From: Stromatinia cepivora
Lineage: Eukaryota; Ascomycota; Leotiomycetes; Helotiales; Sclerotiniaceae
Direction of reading: 5' to 3'
NCBI GenBank assembly: GCA_014898415.1
Contig: RCTD01000018.1
Location: 873,001 to 937,000, forward strand
DNA: 64,000 nucleotides
This document shows positions 23,933 through 34,950 of the stretch, piece by piece. Numbering within the stretch: position 1 is the stretch's first letter; the number at the start of each line of letters is the position of its first letter. Made by a program: the position numbers and the translations under genes. A model generated the notes under the pieces. It saw only the letters and a program-made list of their open reading frames with translations. It searched no databases and was not told where the DNA came from.

Positions 23933-26217
23933 GGTGAGATTTTATGAGTTTGTGCCTTGGAGGTTTGAGATTATGGGTCTGGATCGAATTCAAATATTTG
24001 AGAAGGTGTTTGGTGTTTGGATGTTACGAGACGAGGCTGAGCTGTTGATATTTTGTGGGTTTGTTTAAAAAAACAAATCCACAAAAACGCGTGGGTGGAA
24101 CGCGAGGGCATGTGATGAGCTAAAGAGGCTAGCGTTAGTGGGGTAAATTGTGGGGTGAAACTAATTTGGCGAGGGGGTGTTCGTGACGTCCGAATACCAA
24201 TCAATACAGTGAATTATCAAAAAGTTGAGGTGAATTATATAGCTGTTATGCAGCGAAATGATTCGAAGGAAATGGGTGGATGAATTATTATACTGATCTA
24301 CTGGTCGTGTAACTTGCGATGAGTATGTAGTCGAATGACTGTTTACAAATAAGGATATTTCTTGCATCGAGTCTACAATATAAGAAAAGAAGTTGAGGTA
24401 CTTCGAGCCAAGTGCTACTCATCGAAATTTTGACTTTCGGACGGCATCCGAGTCTGGCAAGACACTCTTAATAAGATACGCAACGAATGCACGAGGTCAG
24501 AACACTCATGTTGAGCTGAGTCTAATTATGGTGATGTTGTCATGCTATGAGGCTAGTGTCTTGAGCTACATAATCTTAGTACTTTACTTAGGCCTTTAAT
24601 TTACGACAGATGACGTAGGAGGAATGTTATACAAGTGTTGTGTGGTTACATACTTCGAATTTTACGGTATGAAAATGGCACCAAGTGGTCGTGAGAGGCA
24701 CAGTGTTCGAAAGTAGCCATCGATGCCAAAAAGTTACCATGATGTGGGTATGCACAAGCTTTATATGAGGCGGTAGCGGCGTTTAGATATTTACACAATG
24801 CCGTTGGAGGTTCATCAGCGACTGCTACTCAATAAAAGAGAGAAAGTTGATCAATCGGCATTTGTCTAAACACCAAAAGCAAACTCCGAAAAATTTAAAC
24901 TCAAAGATATGAGACGAGAGTCCCGTTCGGATCATAGCTTGGAAAGCGCTGCTCGAAAAAGGCTTTGAAAGTTTCGTAGTCATCTATCCACATATATATC
25001 CATCTCCAGTTTCATTTCTAATTCCTCCACGGACAAATGCCCAGTTGCTCCCATTGTATCATCGTTCACAGCCTATACGGTTATCACAAGTTTTATGATA
25101 TTTGTTAGGCTACAATCTACTGGATTCCATCATCTTCACTTGCGAGAACCATCATTGTTCTCATGCCATAAGAGGCACACATTGAGAAGGGATGAGATGT
25201 CGCGATATCAGCCACAGTGGCTAGATCGTCCTTCCTTCTCGCAGATCTTTCATGGTTCTTCTAGTGCAGCTAAAATGGAATTCTAGTGCCATCAGATTAC
25301 TGTGCCAAGAGAATAACCACGAGGTCGCGATGGGAAGTACTTAGATGAGTGTCCAGAAGCCAAAACGCTCATTTAATATCAAAGAGCCTAACGGACATTG
25401 AGAGAGAGTATTAGCGGGTTAATGACTGATTAAACCGGCGGAATGGCAACACGAAGTTAAAGAGTGATATAACTAAGCATTTGCGGCTAATGGGTAACAA
25501 CCAATCTTCAGATTGATAATATAATATTCTAGCATTGCAATAAAAAGTTAGAAAACTCTTGACTGTATACCATTACCTAAAGATTTTCAATGTGTATCCT
25601 AGCAACGGATATTGATATACTATCGATTGATCAAATATAGGATCGAAATATTGAAAGTATAATCTTATATAGCAAAATTGAAGACTATGTAACAAGTGTT
25701 GCAGTATCAAATTATCAGTATCAAATTATCAGTATCAAATTATCAGTATCAAATTACCAGTATCAAATTATCAGTATCATTACATGCAATGGAGTAATGA
25801 AGAGCATGAAAGAAAGTTTACTAGAGGAAAGGTTTTAACGTAGGTTATTTTAATATTTATTTATATATTATTCGCTGATCAGTATCAGATTGAGGTGAAA
25901 AATAGATAACCTGAGAAAAATGGAAAATATTATCTACCGAATATCGTCGGATGGCACTGTCAACAAATAGAGGATGTTTACAACTACCTACATTAAGTAT
26001 CAACGTTGAAAGGACAACGTAGGATAGAAGAATCACAATTTGTACAATGAATAATTCAGATGAGAGCACTTCAAAGTACAGTTTAAGAAGAATTAATTCA
26101 AACTATCAACAGATATTACCGGATCATTAAATTTCAAATAAAGCCAGAGCACCAACAACCACAAGTTATCCTTTGCTACTCATACATATGATTTCCTTTC
26201 AAAGCTACCTATAAGCT
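23933..26217. other. gene-poor spacer with a 14-bp tandem repeat
   Basis: RPA3 promoter at the left, then about 2.2 kb with no supported gene. At 25709-25780 there is a short tandem array of the 14-mer ATCAAATTATCAGT (about five copies, one with a C for T change). Composition becomes A/T-rich from 25480 to 26217. The end should contain the 3' UTR of the minus-strand 2EXR gene. Confidence 0.5.
25709..25780. repeat. tandem repeat, 14-bp unit, ~5 copies
   Basis: The unit ATCAAATTATCAGT is repeated head to tail about five times; one copy reads ATCAAATTACCAGT. There is no spacer between units, so this is a minisatellite and not a CRISPR-like array. Confidence 0.85.
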
Positions 26218-27433
26218 TTATTTGATCTTATTGCCCTGATCGTCAAATCGACGAAAGAATTTGCCCTTGTATGCAAGACCGGGCGCCTCTTCAAACTCCA
26301 ATCCATGCTCGCAGAGTCCCCGAACTTCTAATTTCGGATTACGCCATCTGTATCGACCACCGTCCGCATTCACAATTCCTTTCGCAACCTTTGTGAGCTT
26401 AGCTCTGTAGCTCAAAGCTTTGTCGATAGCCCAGTGGTAGGTGTGTCTCCGATCCTTGCGCATGAAATTGGGAGAAACGAGGTGTGTTCGTCGCGAGTGT
26501 CCTTTTTGCGTCTTACGTTGACAAGCATGCAGAGGAGGCTGGAGATATGCTCTCAGATTTTCCTTTAGGATTTCTCGGTCGTATCTTAACCAAGCTGGAC
26601 TCTTACGGCCATTCATGATGTTGACGCGATTCACTCTACTAGGCTCGCGGACCATACTGTCCTTGCAGGTAGGCACGGTCTTCGCATCGATCGTCTTAGG
26701 GTCGACAAAGCTTTTGAACAGAACCGTGAGCTTCTCGATGTGGGGAAACGCGTGAGGGAAGGCGTTCCAGGTACTCAACGACTGAGTTCTTTCGAGGTGC
26801 TCGTTATACATGGCCAGGTGTCTGACTCGCCTTGTGTCCTTGAGACCCATGTTATCGCGCAGGAACTCCAGCTGTTCTTTGGTGGCACTAGCACGTGGGT
26901 ATAAAAGGTCTAGCTCGAAATTGAAATAGACAGGGGCGGCAGCGCCTGTGTGAAAAAACGCAAGTTCGTAGTATTTCAATGCGAAATCTCTAGACTCGTG
27001 GCAGAGGTGGAGGATAACTGGAATATCCGCGATGAAGTCATGGGTGTTGCAGTCCTGAATTCCTTTCTTGCTGGTGAATCGTATCTCGACTTTTAAACGA
27101 TATATTAGCAAGCTCTACAAATAATCACTACTTCCGGTTTCCAAGACAAGTTTGAGCATGTAAAGGACCGGTCGGCAGGCTTCGAGGACAGTTGGGGCCA
27201 GTGTATAGTCGAATAGCTAGATCAAAGACGCGTAAGAACGTACCTAATCGTTGTTCGATAGTCATCTCCCAAATCATGTTGCGAATCTCGCCAGGGAACT
27301 CCTTAATTGGGAGTCCTTTCTTTTCTGGTAATGCTCGAGGGACCATCGTGTTTGAGGGAGTATTATTGCAAAGAACCACATTGTTAAGAGAGGTCATGTT
27401 GTTAGGTGAGATCATGTTATTAGAAGAAGCCAT
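26218..27433 (-). CDS. 2EXR-domain protein
   Basis: Protein of unknown function from the 2EXR family, which is strongly expanded in Leotiomycetes and other filamentous ascomycetes. Exons complement(27244-27433) and complement(26218-27089) join across a 154-nt intron (GTACGT donor, GCTAAT branch site) to 353 residues. The splice restores the family motif: KEFPGEIRNMIWEMTIEQRL then VEIRFTSKKG, followed by PVILHLCHESRDFALKYYEL and YFNFELDLLYPR, the usual order of the 2EXR domain. The C-terminal third is basic and unassigned. The start at 27433 is the first in-frame ATG; the N-terminus carries an Asn/Met-rich repeat (SNNMISPNNMTSLNN). The gene stands alone in a repeat-containing, gene-poor stretch. 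It seems intact. Confidence 0.85.
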
Positions 27434-29639
27434 TATGGTGTTTGTAGTTGAGGACAAGGAGGTAAGTCTGCTGGACAAAGATAATTTTGATGTAAAAGAT
27501 ATCTTTACAGAAGTAGTAGTGTCCACTATAAGTTTGAAGAATAACTTTAACTCTTGGATGTGCTGAATAAAGTTCTTTCTAGAGGATGTAGTGTCTAGGT
27601 TCAAGTCAAATCCCGTCGTGTTGGGTGTTTAAATAGCTTCATGAAAACAAGTGTTCCCCATTACCGAAGGTGGTCCGGGCTCTAGGAACAACAACCCTGT
27701 TTACTACAACAGTCCTTTTGTTTCTATATCATTTTGATGAAACCATAGACCATGCTTTGTGGTTGTTATTGGATGGTATTGGTAATAGAAATAATCCTGG
27801 GGGTGCCTGCTGTAGTAAAAATTAGTACATTGAAAATTTTGGATTCGAGGGAATTCTCTTACATCAGGATTTCACTGTTCAGGATTTCACTGTTCAGGAT
27901 TTCACTGTCCCAGTTCAATTCGAGCATCCTATTAGTACCTTCTGTGCCAAAGGGACAATGCACATGGTACTATTCTGCTTAGATTTGTAAGTGTTCCTGG
28001 AGTCTGATCCCCCGAAAAACACCAGAAGATATCATGAGCTTGCAAATTCTAGAGGGACCTAAAGCAAGAGATTAGCTAACATATCATACCAGATCCCATC
28101 AGTGAACACCGATAGCATAGAGCCAAATGAACCTTACATTCATGACCAGCCAAAGCCTCAGATCGAAGTCTTTACAAGTCCTTCAAAAGTCTAGACTGCT
28201 ATTCGACAAGAAGTGATTCTCAATCCTCAAATACATTGGGGACATTGAATCCACCTTCAATCATTGACCTTTGTTCAAACCCCCACACACTCTCGGACAC
28301 CCTTTCGGACACGAAATTCCTCCAGTAATTAAAGATTTTGATATATAGGGTAGGAACAAAAGAAGCAGGAAGGATACAAAAGCCTGAGAGTACAATGGAG
28401 GCGAGAATACGCTGAAAAGATTGTGCAAGGGACAGGATTCAGTGAGCCCCACCCTTTCATCATTGAGTTAGCAAAATTTTCCTAGTTTTAGGGTGGAACG
28501 GATAACAACATACATCTTTATGTCTGTGGTCATCAGGTCCTTTTGTATCATATCATTACTGTGTATATATAGAAGCTTAGGGAGGTGGTAGTTGAAGTAG
28601 AATGTGGTGTTTTATTCAGAAGGTGTGGGGTGAGGAGAGGTCTTTTTATACCTCAGATATGAAAATACTGGGGATGGTGCTGTTGTTGGGTATTCCTTGT
28701 TGTTATTCTAAGCAGGATGAAGGCTTTTTATACTCTAAGAATGAAGATACTGGCCATGGGGTAAGTATAGATTTTGGGTATTCACTGCTATTATCCAAAC
28801 GAAGTTTTAAAAAGGTATTGAGAGGGGAGGCTCATAGAATAGTATCACTATAGAAGTGTGTACAGTATGAGGTATGTTGATCGTGACGGTGGATGAGATG
28901 GGATGTGATACTTTACCTAGAAGGCTTGAAATGAGGAAAGGATCCTTTTCATCACAAAGGAAATATTCAAAAGCCAATCAATAGCCCAACTAAAGGCAAA
29001 TCTACGTTGATTTTCAGCTATTCATTCATCTACAACTTCATGTTAATGAAGTCATTGTGATACAAAACGTAAATTAGAGGCCTAAATGATACAGTGAATC
29101 CCAGAGTCAGTCTAGACTCTATATACCAGTTGATGGGGAGATTATTGTTTGCCAGAATCTACACAAAAACAGGCATTTTTATATCTGCAGTGTCATGCTG
29201 ATTTTACAATCTCATGGAACATGACATGTCAAACACCATCTATTCAATCATATAACAATTATAGATTCTTCATGCATGGAAACTATCTTTTGAAGAGGCA
29301 CAAACTCCTACACAAATCAAAATGGTACATTGCACCGCCCTCCCCCCACCCCCACTCTTCTCTCAAAATCTCATTGCTAAGTTGCTATCTGTCTATCATA
29401 TCTAAGTCAAAGATTCTTAATTTACATTCTCCCAGCAAAACAAGCAGACCGCATGCTACAATTTTCCCCCAAACTCAATCAAGCTTGCCTTGCATCAAGA
29501 AACCCCGCATTTAGACCTAAGTGCAATCCATTGATTTCATCCTATGATCAGCCACAACTTTTTCTTGCAAACCCCTAGGTGTAGTTCAAGACTTACTACC
29601 AATATTGGGTACTCATGCTATTCATACCCAGGAGGTTGG
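27434..29639. other. gene-poor spacer with short duplications
   Basis: After the 2EXR promoter I find no supported gene. Two local duplications stand out: three copies of a 15-bp unit (CAGGATTTCACTGTT) at about 27863-27908, and an imperfect direct repeat of about 95-100 bp at roughly 28639-28825 (copies share CTTTTTATAC, GAARATACTGG and GGGTATTC). Both are in sequence without coding signal. Confidence 0.5.
27863..27908. repeat. tandem repeat, 15-bp unit, 3 copies
   Basis: CAGGATTTCACTGTT is present three times head to tail, the last copy ending in CCC. It is too short to classify further. Confidence 0.8.
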
Positions 29640-30600
29640 TGATGGGTAAGACCCAGCCATTTGTTCCATTTCCTCTAATTTTTCAAGAAAATTTGTCGAA
29701 AGTGATATGTGCAAAATGATTAGCATTATTTTTGGACATGGAGTTTATGAGTTGACTTGCCTGCAACCCATAATTTCCTTCATCTAACCCCCCTGTAATA
29801 AATGCAGCAGTATAAGGAATTTACGATAATGTTTCCGCATGTGTGCCGTTTTATCGATTTCCAAGGAAGCAATCATAATTAGCATGTTAGTTTGACAGCG
29901 GAATTCATAATCAACTAGCCTTTTTATTCTGCAACTTTCCTTCCGTGAAAATGGTTGTGTTAATTGAGGTCTAAAAGTTTGGGTTGATTGAGGAAGAAGC
30001 GGGGAGGTCAGCATTTTTCTGAAGAAAAATTCAGAAATCAACTCACCTGATGTCATGAGTGTAATCTGTTTCTAGAAGGAGTTTGAGAAGCTAGTTTTAG
30101 AGAGAGTTGAGGAAAATAATTAGCATTATCTGCCGTGGAAAGAAAGTCTATAATTAACTCGCCTCATTAATGGCAAGTGCGATCTCGTTTTAGGTGAGGA
30201 AGGAAATCCAGTACTTTATACCTTTGAAGGGAACTCACGAATCAGCTTGCCTGTGATCTGTTTTGAACAGCATGAACCCTGAACTTCGGAATGATTTGGA
30301 GGAAGAAAAATTAGCATTTTCTCTTTTAAGGGAAATCCAATAGTCAACTTACCTCCAGAGTAGACTGTGGTCATTGAGCTTTTTGAATGCTTGGAATGAG
30401 CAAGAGGAATGAAGTTTAGCATATCTTTTGGAGAAGAGTTGGTGAGTCAACTTACCTTTGTTGGCAGTTGCCATTTGCTTTTAGAAGAAGCTGTGTCAAT
30501 TCAGCCTTTTAATGCTTTGGTTTGAATTGAGAAAGAGGCACTGGCATTTTTCGTTCTGGTAAAGGAATGCATGAGTCACCTACGTTTTCGTTAGCCGGGG
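29640..30600 (-). repeat. array of ~8 intron-like modules (donor + branch site)
   Basis: Read on the minus strand, a module recurs every 88-159 bp: a splice-donor-like motif (best AGGTAAGTTGAC), 25-40 nt later a branch-site-like ATGCTAAT, then a pyrimidine-rich tract and CAG/AAG-type acceptors. First intron bases would be at 30579, 30455, 30352, 30250, 30162, 30046, 29919 and 29760. Several donors have degenerated by transitions (GCAAGT, GCGAGT, GCTAGT). Branch-like motifs are visible at 30415-30422, 30310-30317, 30119-30126, 29878-29885 and 29719-29726, with weaker forms elsewhere. Between modules only 7-50 nt could be exon. Either a gene of repeated microexons, probably decayed, or tandemly amplified intron DNA. 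No continuous reading frame could be assembled. Confidence 0.5.
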
Positions 30601-31020
30601 TCATCTAATTGTATCGAATTGGAGAATAGAAAGAGTTGTTGAGACATGCCTGAAACTTCGAGTTGATGGCCCAATTAGGGCCTATCCTACTCATTTGCCT
30701 TAAACTTATCGTTGGGGTGGGCGCAGAGGCTTGAGAAATAAAATGATGAGGGAGAGAAGCAAGTCTTATATAGATATTTGGGAATGAACCGTGCGAGCTC
30801 AGTTGATGCAAATAGGACAAACTTCTTCAGAAACAAGACTGTGTCCTGAAAAGCAGATTCATAATGGAGGTTAAACTATGTCAGTAGTACTACCTTCTAG
30901 GTTAACTAGATCATCTGAAATGGAGGAGATATGGGAATTTTTCGACCTAGACGCTCTAGCTTGAGGTGATCATCAAGACTATGAAGCTAAATAATGCTAA
31001 TAATATAAAATAACAATCAA
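30601..31020. other. spacer; possible promoter side of the intron-module array
   Basis: On the minus strand a CTATATAAG TATA-like box lies near 30765-30775, followed by a CT-rich stretch and several ATGs before the first module. It could be the promoter of a gene covering the array, but no ATG gives a frame that passes through the modules. Confidence 0.3.
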
Positions 31021-32235
31021 GGAGGGGCCGGTTCCTCATGTGGCCCGGGCCACACAGCACAGCGCCCCCTTAATTTAGCGAAAACTACCCCTCCGTTAGA
31101 CGTTTTTCAGCAGACTTCTCAGCTAAATAAGCGTTTCTCGCTGTCGCTCGATATCAACAAGCATGATATTCTATGTTTTGATCCAGATATAAATCCTGAT
31201 CTGCCCTAACAAAGTCTAAATATTTAGTGTCGAAGTCAAAAAGCGCATTTGATCATTTCCCAAATACCGATGGGGAGATTGTTCTAGAATTTCAGTTACA
31301 CCTTCAAGTGATTGCTAATTCTGCCAAAGGCTTGAAAGAAATTATATCGGATTTATGATCTAGAAGCTCATTCGCTATATCATATGTCTTACATCTAAGT
31401 TTCTACAATAGCTCTAGTCAACCTCCGCATGCTATCGTGGATGGGATATCCAACGGGGACGGCACTTTTGAATGCTCTAACACCCCAGAACCGATATTAT
31501 CTATTGCAAGCACGCACTATCAACACGGCCGCTGGATCACCGCATTCGAAGCAGGTTTCATGATGGAGAGTGGGTCACACATCATGGCAGTAATTACTAC
31601 TAGCAATGGGTTAGAAGTTTACGAGGAGCAATTCAACTGAAATTAACCCTGAAAAATCAAGTTTCTAAGCTTTGACTTAATTCGGAACATGAGACGGGTA
31701 CAGCAATATTGAATATGGGCATATTAGTCCCGACAGCCGGCACTCGAAACTCCTTAGTTACACTCTTTTTCTTTGATCTAATGGAATTGAAAATAGGAAA
31801 CTAGCATATTCCGAGGTGGTGAGTTCAGCTAGATTCCTCCTCGAGTCATTTTCTTGAGCAGTTTTCAAGTCATCAGGTTCTGAATTTTTACGAAAGTGCT
31901 AAGCTAAAATGTTCAGGTAGGAAGATCATAGATATCTGTCACAACAAGGTTTAGTCATGGTGGAAAATTCCACTCTGGAGAGCGGTGTACCTAATGGTGA
32001 CATTGTAAAAAGTCTAATATTTGGACCCCGCACATACTGAAATCCTCCAAAGGCATTATTGGACCGGCAATACGGGTATTTTCAACATCATTATCTCTGT
32101 TTCTGGATAACTTTATCCCATCTGCAGTGGTTGACTCACATGGTTTATCCCCAAAATCCTAGAAATTTAAAAAGTTTACACTTCTCTCATTCTTCTCTTC
32201 ATCACCACAGCGCGTGGCCTGGCCCCTAATTGATG
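31021..32235. other. possible DNA-transposon relic with a short coding fragment
   Basis: The segment starts with a GC-rich motif (GGGGCCGGTTCCTCATGTGG, followed by CCCGGGCCACACAGC) at about 31026-31065 and ends near 32205-32228 with a related inverted motif (CAGCGCGTGGCCTGGCCCC). The two ends share only GGGGCC and a GGCCAC block, so terminal inverted repeats are only suggested. No transposase motif is visible in the 1.2 kb between. Confidence 0.25.
31365..31640 (+). pseudogene. coding-like fragment, unknown protein
   Basis: An open frame runs from about 31365 to a TGA at 31640 and reads like real protein (for example IVDGISNGDGTFECSNTPEP, SIASTHYQHGRWITAFEAGF, SHIMAVITTSNGLEVYEEQF), but there is no ATG at a plausible place before 31437 (a GTG) and no upstream exon that I can join. 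It may be the last exon of a gene or a surviving piece of one. I do not recognise the family. Confidence 0.3.
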
Positions 32236-32544
32236 CTTTATTCCAACGTGCATTGTTTGTATACACAAAGGGAACTCAACATTCAACAACAATGATCTAG
32301 CACAAGGGAACCATAGAAAGAGATCTTCAGTTGAGCAACACGAAATAGCTATGAGTTGTCCTTGGTTGTAGAAAACACTTGACTAAAGATCAGTAGCATA
32401 ACTTCATGCCCATTCACCATAGTGGAACAAGTGAGAGTGGAGAATGTAATGAAGCAGATAAGAGATATGCAGCAGACGTTATAATGATCAAAGCAATTCA
32501 GTTAAGATGTCTTACCAAATGAATTTTCTCCAGCGCACTGTTAG

Positions 32545-32835
32545 CTTCGTTTGGCCTGCTAATTCTGTTGCATGTCTGTGATTTTCGGCACTCGTAGCTT
32601 CGGTACTTCTAGCTTTAAACACATCTTCATTCTGTTGCATATCGACCAATTTCGGCACCCCTTAGCTTCGGTATTGATGTTTTGGAACCTCGCTGTTGCA
32701 CATCTAATGGGTTTCGGCACCCCTTAGCTTCAATGATTAGCTTCGGTATTAATGTCTTGGAACCTCGCTGTTGCACATCTAACGGATTTCGGCACTTCTA
32801 GCTTCGGTGATTAGCTTCGGCACTTCCAAGTTTAG
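32545..32835. repeat. imperfect tandem repeat built on TTCGGCAC / TAGCTTCGGT
   Basis: The core TTCGGCAC(CC)TTAGCTTCGGT recurs at least five times, with a longer unit of roughly 85-105 bp (TTTTGGAACCTCGCTGTTGC then CACATCTAAYGGRTTTCGGC) present about three times. Copies differ by point changes and small internal duplications. It does not encode a continuous frame. Confidence 0.75.
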
Positions 32836-33806
32836 CATACCAATCTATTATATCTCTGACCATTCTTGTATTGCCAGCCTCATCTTTCAAGGTATTTGGA
32901 TTTCTGACACAGGGTATTAAAATATTCCTGACTAGCAGATTAGATGTGAAAGCGTGCAAGGTTTAAGAATGTTTCAATCTTTCCCAAATGGTTTCGACCT
33001 CTCGGAAACATTCAAACATCGTCAGACAGAAATACAAACTATTAAAAGCCCTGATTCGACATGGTTTAATTCTTTCTTTACTCAACTTTAACAGAAGCAA
33101 AATCAACCTACTGCTACCGTTCATTTGAAGCTTGGTCATAATTACTACAATGTAAACAGTAACAACGATGGTATTGGCAATTCCGGCTAAATATGAACTT
33201 TCATGTATTTTAGATTCTAGCCTCACTACTCCAAGATATCAATGTTCTCCGAAATGTATCTAAAAGATTTAAAAATGTAGGAGATCACCATAGTAGGCAA
33301 CTTAGAACACTTCCTCCCTTCCCGAAAACATAGATAGATATATGAGAGGTTGACAAGCGAGATCGAGTTGGCTAAGACATTTTTGTCCAGATCAGCTGAG
33401 AATGGAACCAACATCGCGAGGCACGATTGGGGACTACGGGCTATAAGAGAAAAGACAATAAGTCGGGCAGAGAGTTCCGTCCAAGATACATACAAGCGCA
33501 AACGCCTCCACTTTCCACGCAACATTTAAGTTCACCAAGGAAATATTGCCTCCTCATACATAGCATCACTGCTTGTCCGCTGTCGAGTGTGGCTGGAGAT
33601 ACAATCAACCCCAAAACTCCATACATCTCCTGCATCATACTATGTTGCAATAGAAAGTATGCCGAACAAACACAGTATTTTCACCAATAGAGACTTCTCT
33701 CGAGCAGGCACCAGTACTATGCCTTCATCTAGAAATTGTTACATTTTTCGTACAACACTCTATACACAAGAGAAAGAGCTTGAAATATATTACCATAGCT
33801 CATTCA
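32836..33806. other. intergenic, downstream of uL4m
   Basis: Several overlapping short ORFs on both strands (for example 32963-33226 and 33226-33525 minus, 33427-33690 plus) show no domain and no conserved splice structure. The last few hundred bases should be the 3' UTR of uL4m. Nothing else is supported. Confidence 0.5.
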
Positions 33807-34788
33807 TCACGCAGCGCTCCTAGCCTTCTTAACAAGATCACTCTGATGCTCTTCCAATATATGATCCAACGCACTCTTCTCTATAACAACCCTCGACAAC
33901 TCCAACAAATCCTTAACATCCACATCACTCACATCCAACACCGTCGCATCATGCTTGTCCACGACGCTAGCCAGGTTCTTCCTGAAACCATCCGTCACAA
34001 TCAACGTCCTCCCATTCTGCTTTCCCCATCCCAAATCCTCAAAAACTCTCTTCGCATATCTCGTCTTCGGATACTCAAATGTCATTCCATCTTCACAAAT
34101 AATCAATTGTCCTCTTTTGTATCTCCAACTCAGCGCCGTCCGCCACGCAATATCGTACATTTTTCTCGGTAAGTCTGTTCCGAAATCTCGTGGGTGAGGA
34201 CCGAAAGATTTTCCTCCTCCAACAATTAATGGCGATTGTTTCCAGCCAAGACGAGCACCTCCGGTTCCTTTTTGCGGACGGATTTTTCGATGAGAACCAT
34301 GGACATCCCAGCGAGTTTTGGAGGATGCAGTTCCTTGACGGGTATTGTCGCCTTCGAATACTACAGCGCGATGGAGAAGGTCTCGACGGAGAGGGAGGTG
34401 AAGATGTTTACTTGGGTAGGATTCGAAACGGAGAGGTTCCATGGTGGGGAATTTGTATATGGTGGTTAGGACTGGGGGGTCTGCGGGGTGTTAGCGAATA
34501 GATGAAGGAATTTCGCATGGAATATGTACTGAAAGGATCAGATACGATATCTGATGTATGTGTGAGAATATTGGGTTCATATCCTTGGGAGATACTGGAC
34601 AGTAATGGCGCTTCTGTTGCCATTGACCTCGTAAATTGTGGTGCTAGACATTGCTATAGTAAAATCAGTACTCAGGTTTCCAGCCATCAATCTTCACAAC
34701 ATACTGTTAAAGGATCCCTCGCACTGTTTATTGATGTGCGAAAAGCATTCAAGCTTCTCGTGAAGCTCTGAAGTCCTTTCGTCGCCAT
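33807..34788 (-). CDS. YML6: mitochondrial large-subunit ribosomal protein uL4m
   Basis: Component of the mitochondrial large ribosomal subunit (bacterial L4 family). Proposed exons on the minus strand: 34705-34788, 34530-34653 and 33807-34480, total 293 residues. The first exon is a clear mitochondrial presequence, MATKGLQSFTRSLNAFRTSI, and exon 2 continues with QCLAPQFTRSMATEAPLL. The mature domain begins TTIYKFPTMEPLRFESY and has the L4 hallmark region SHRKIRPQKGTGGARLGWK, then FGPHPRDFGTDLPRKMYDIA and WRTALSWRYKRGQLII. The end of exon 2 is the uncertain part: a donor at 34529 gives a 49-nt intron and is preferred; another GT about 60 nt earlier in the transcript also keeps the frame. It is head to head with mL38. 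Confidence 0.9.
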
Positions 34789-34950
34789 ATTCGATTTTTG
34801 TGAGGTCGCTGTCCTCGTTGATTTCAATGAATCTCGACGAGGCTAGGCCAAAATTAAATTTCCTCGGCAATTCTTCGGCAAGTCCCGCCAATAATTTGAT
34901 ATGACCTTCGATAATTTTATCGGAACATCACATATCAACACCACATCGCC
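34789..34950. promoter_or_regulatory. 162-bp bidirectional promoter, uL4m / mL38
   Basis: Only 162 bp separate the two start codons of genes for the same mitochondrial ribosomal subunit. It has no clear TATA box in either direction. Shared regulation is inferred from the arrangement. Confidence 0.55.

Noticed and set aside
25709..25780. direct repeats resembling a short CRISPR array
   Set aside because: Units are contiguous without spacers, and the genome is eukaryotic.
33226..33525. 99-codon minus ORF
   Set aside because: No domain, no coding-like bias, and overlaps a different ORF of similar quality on the other strand.
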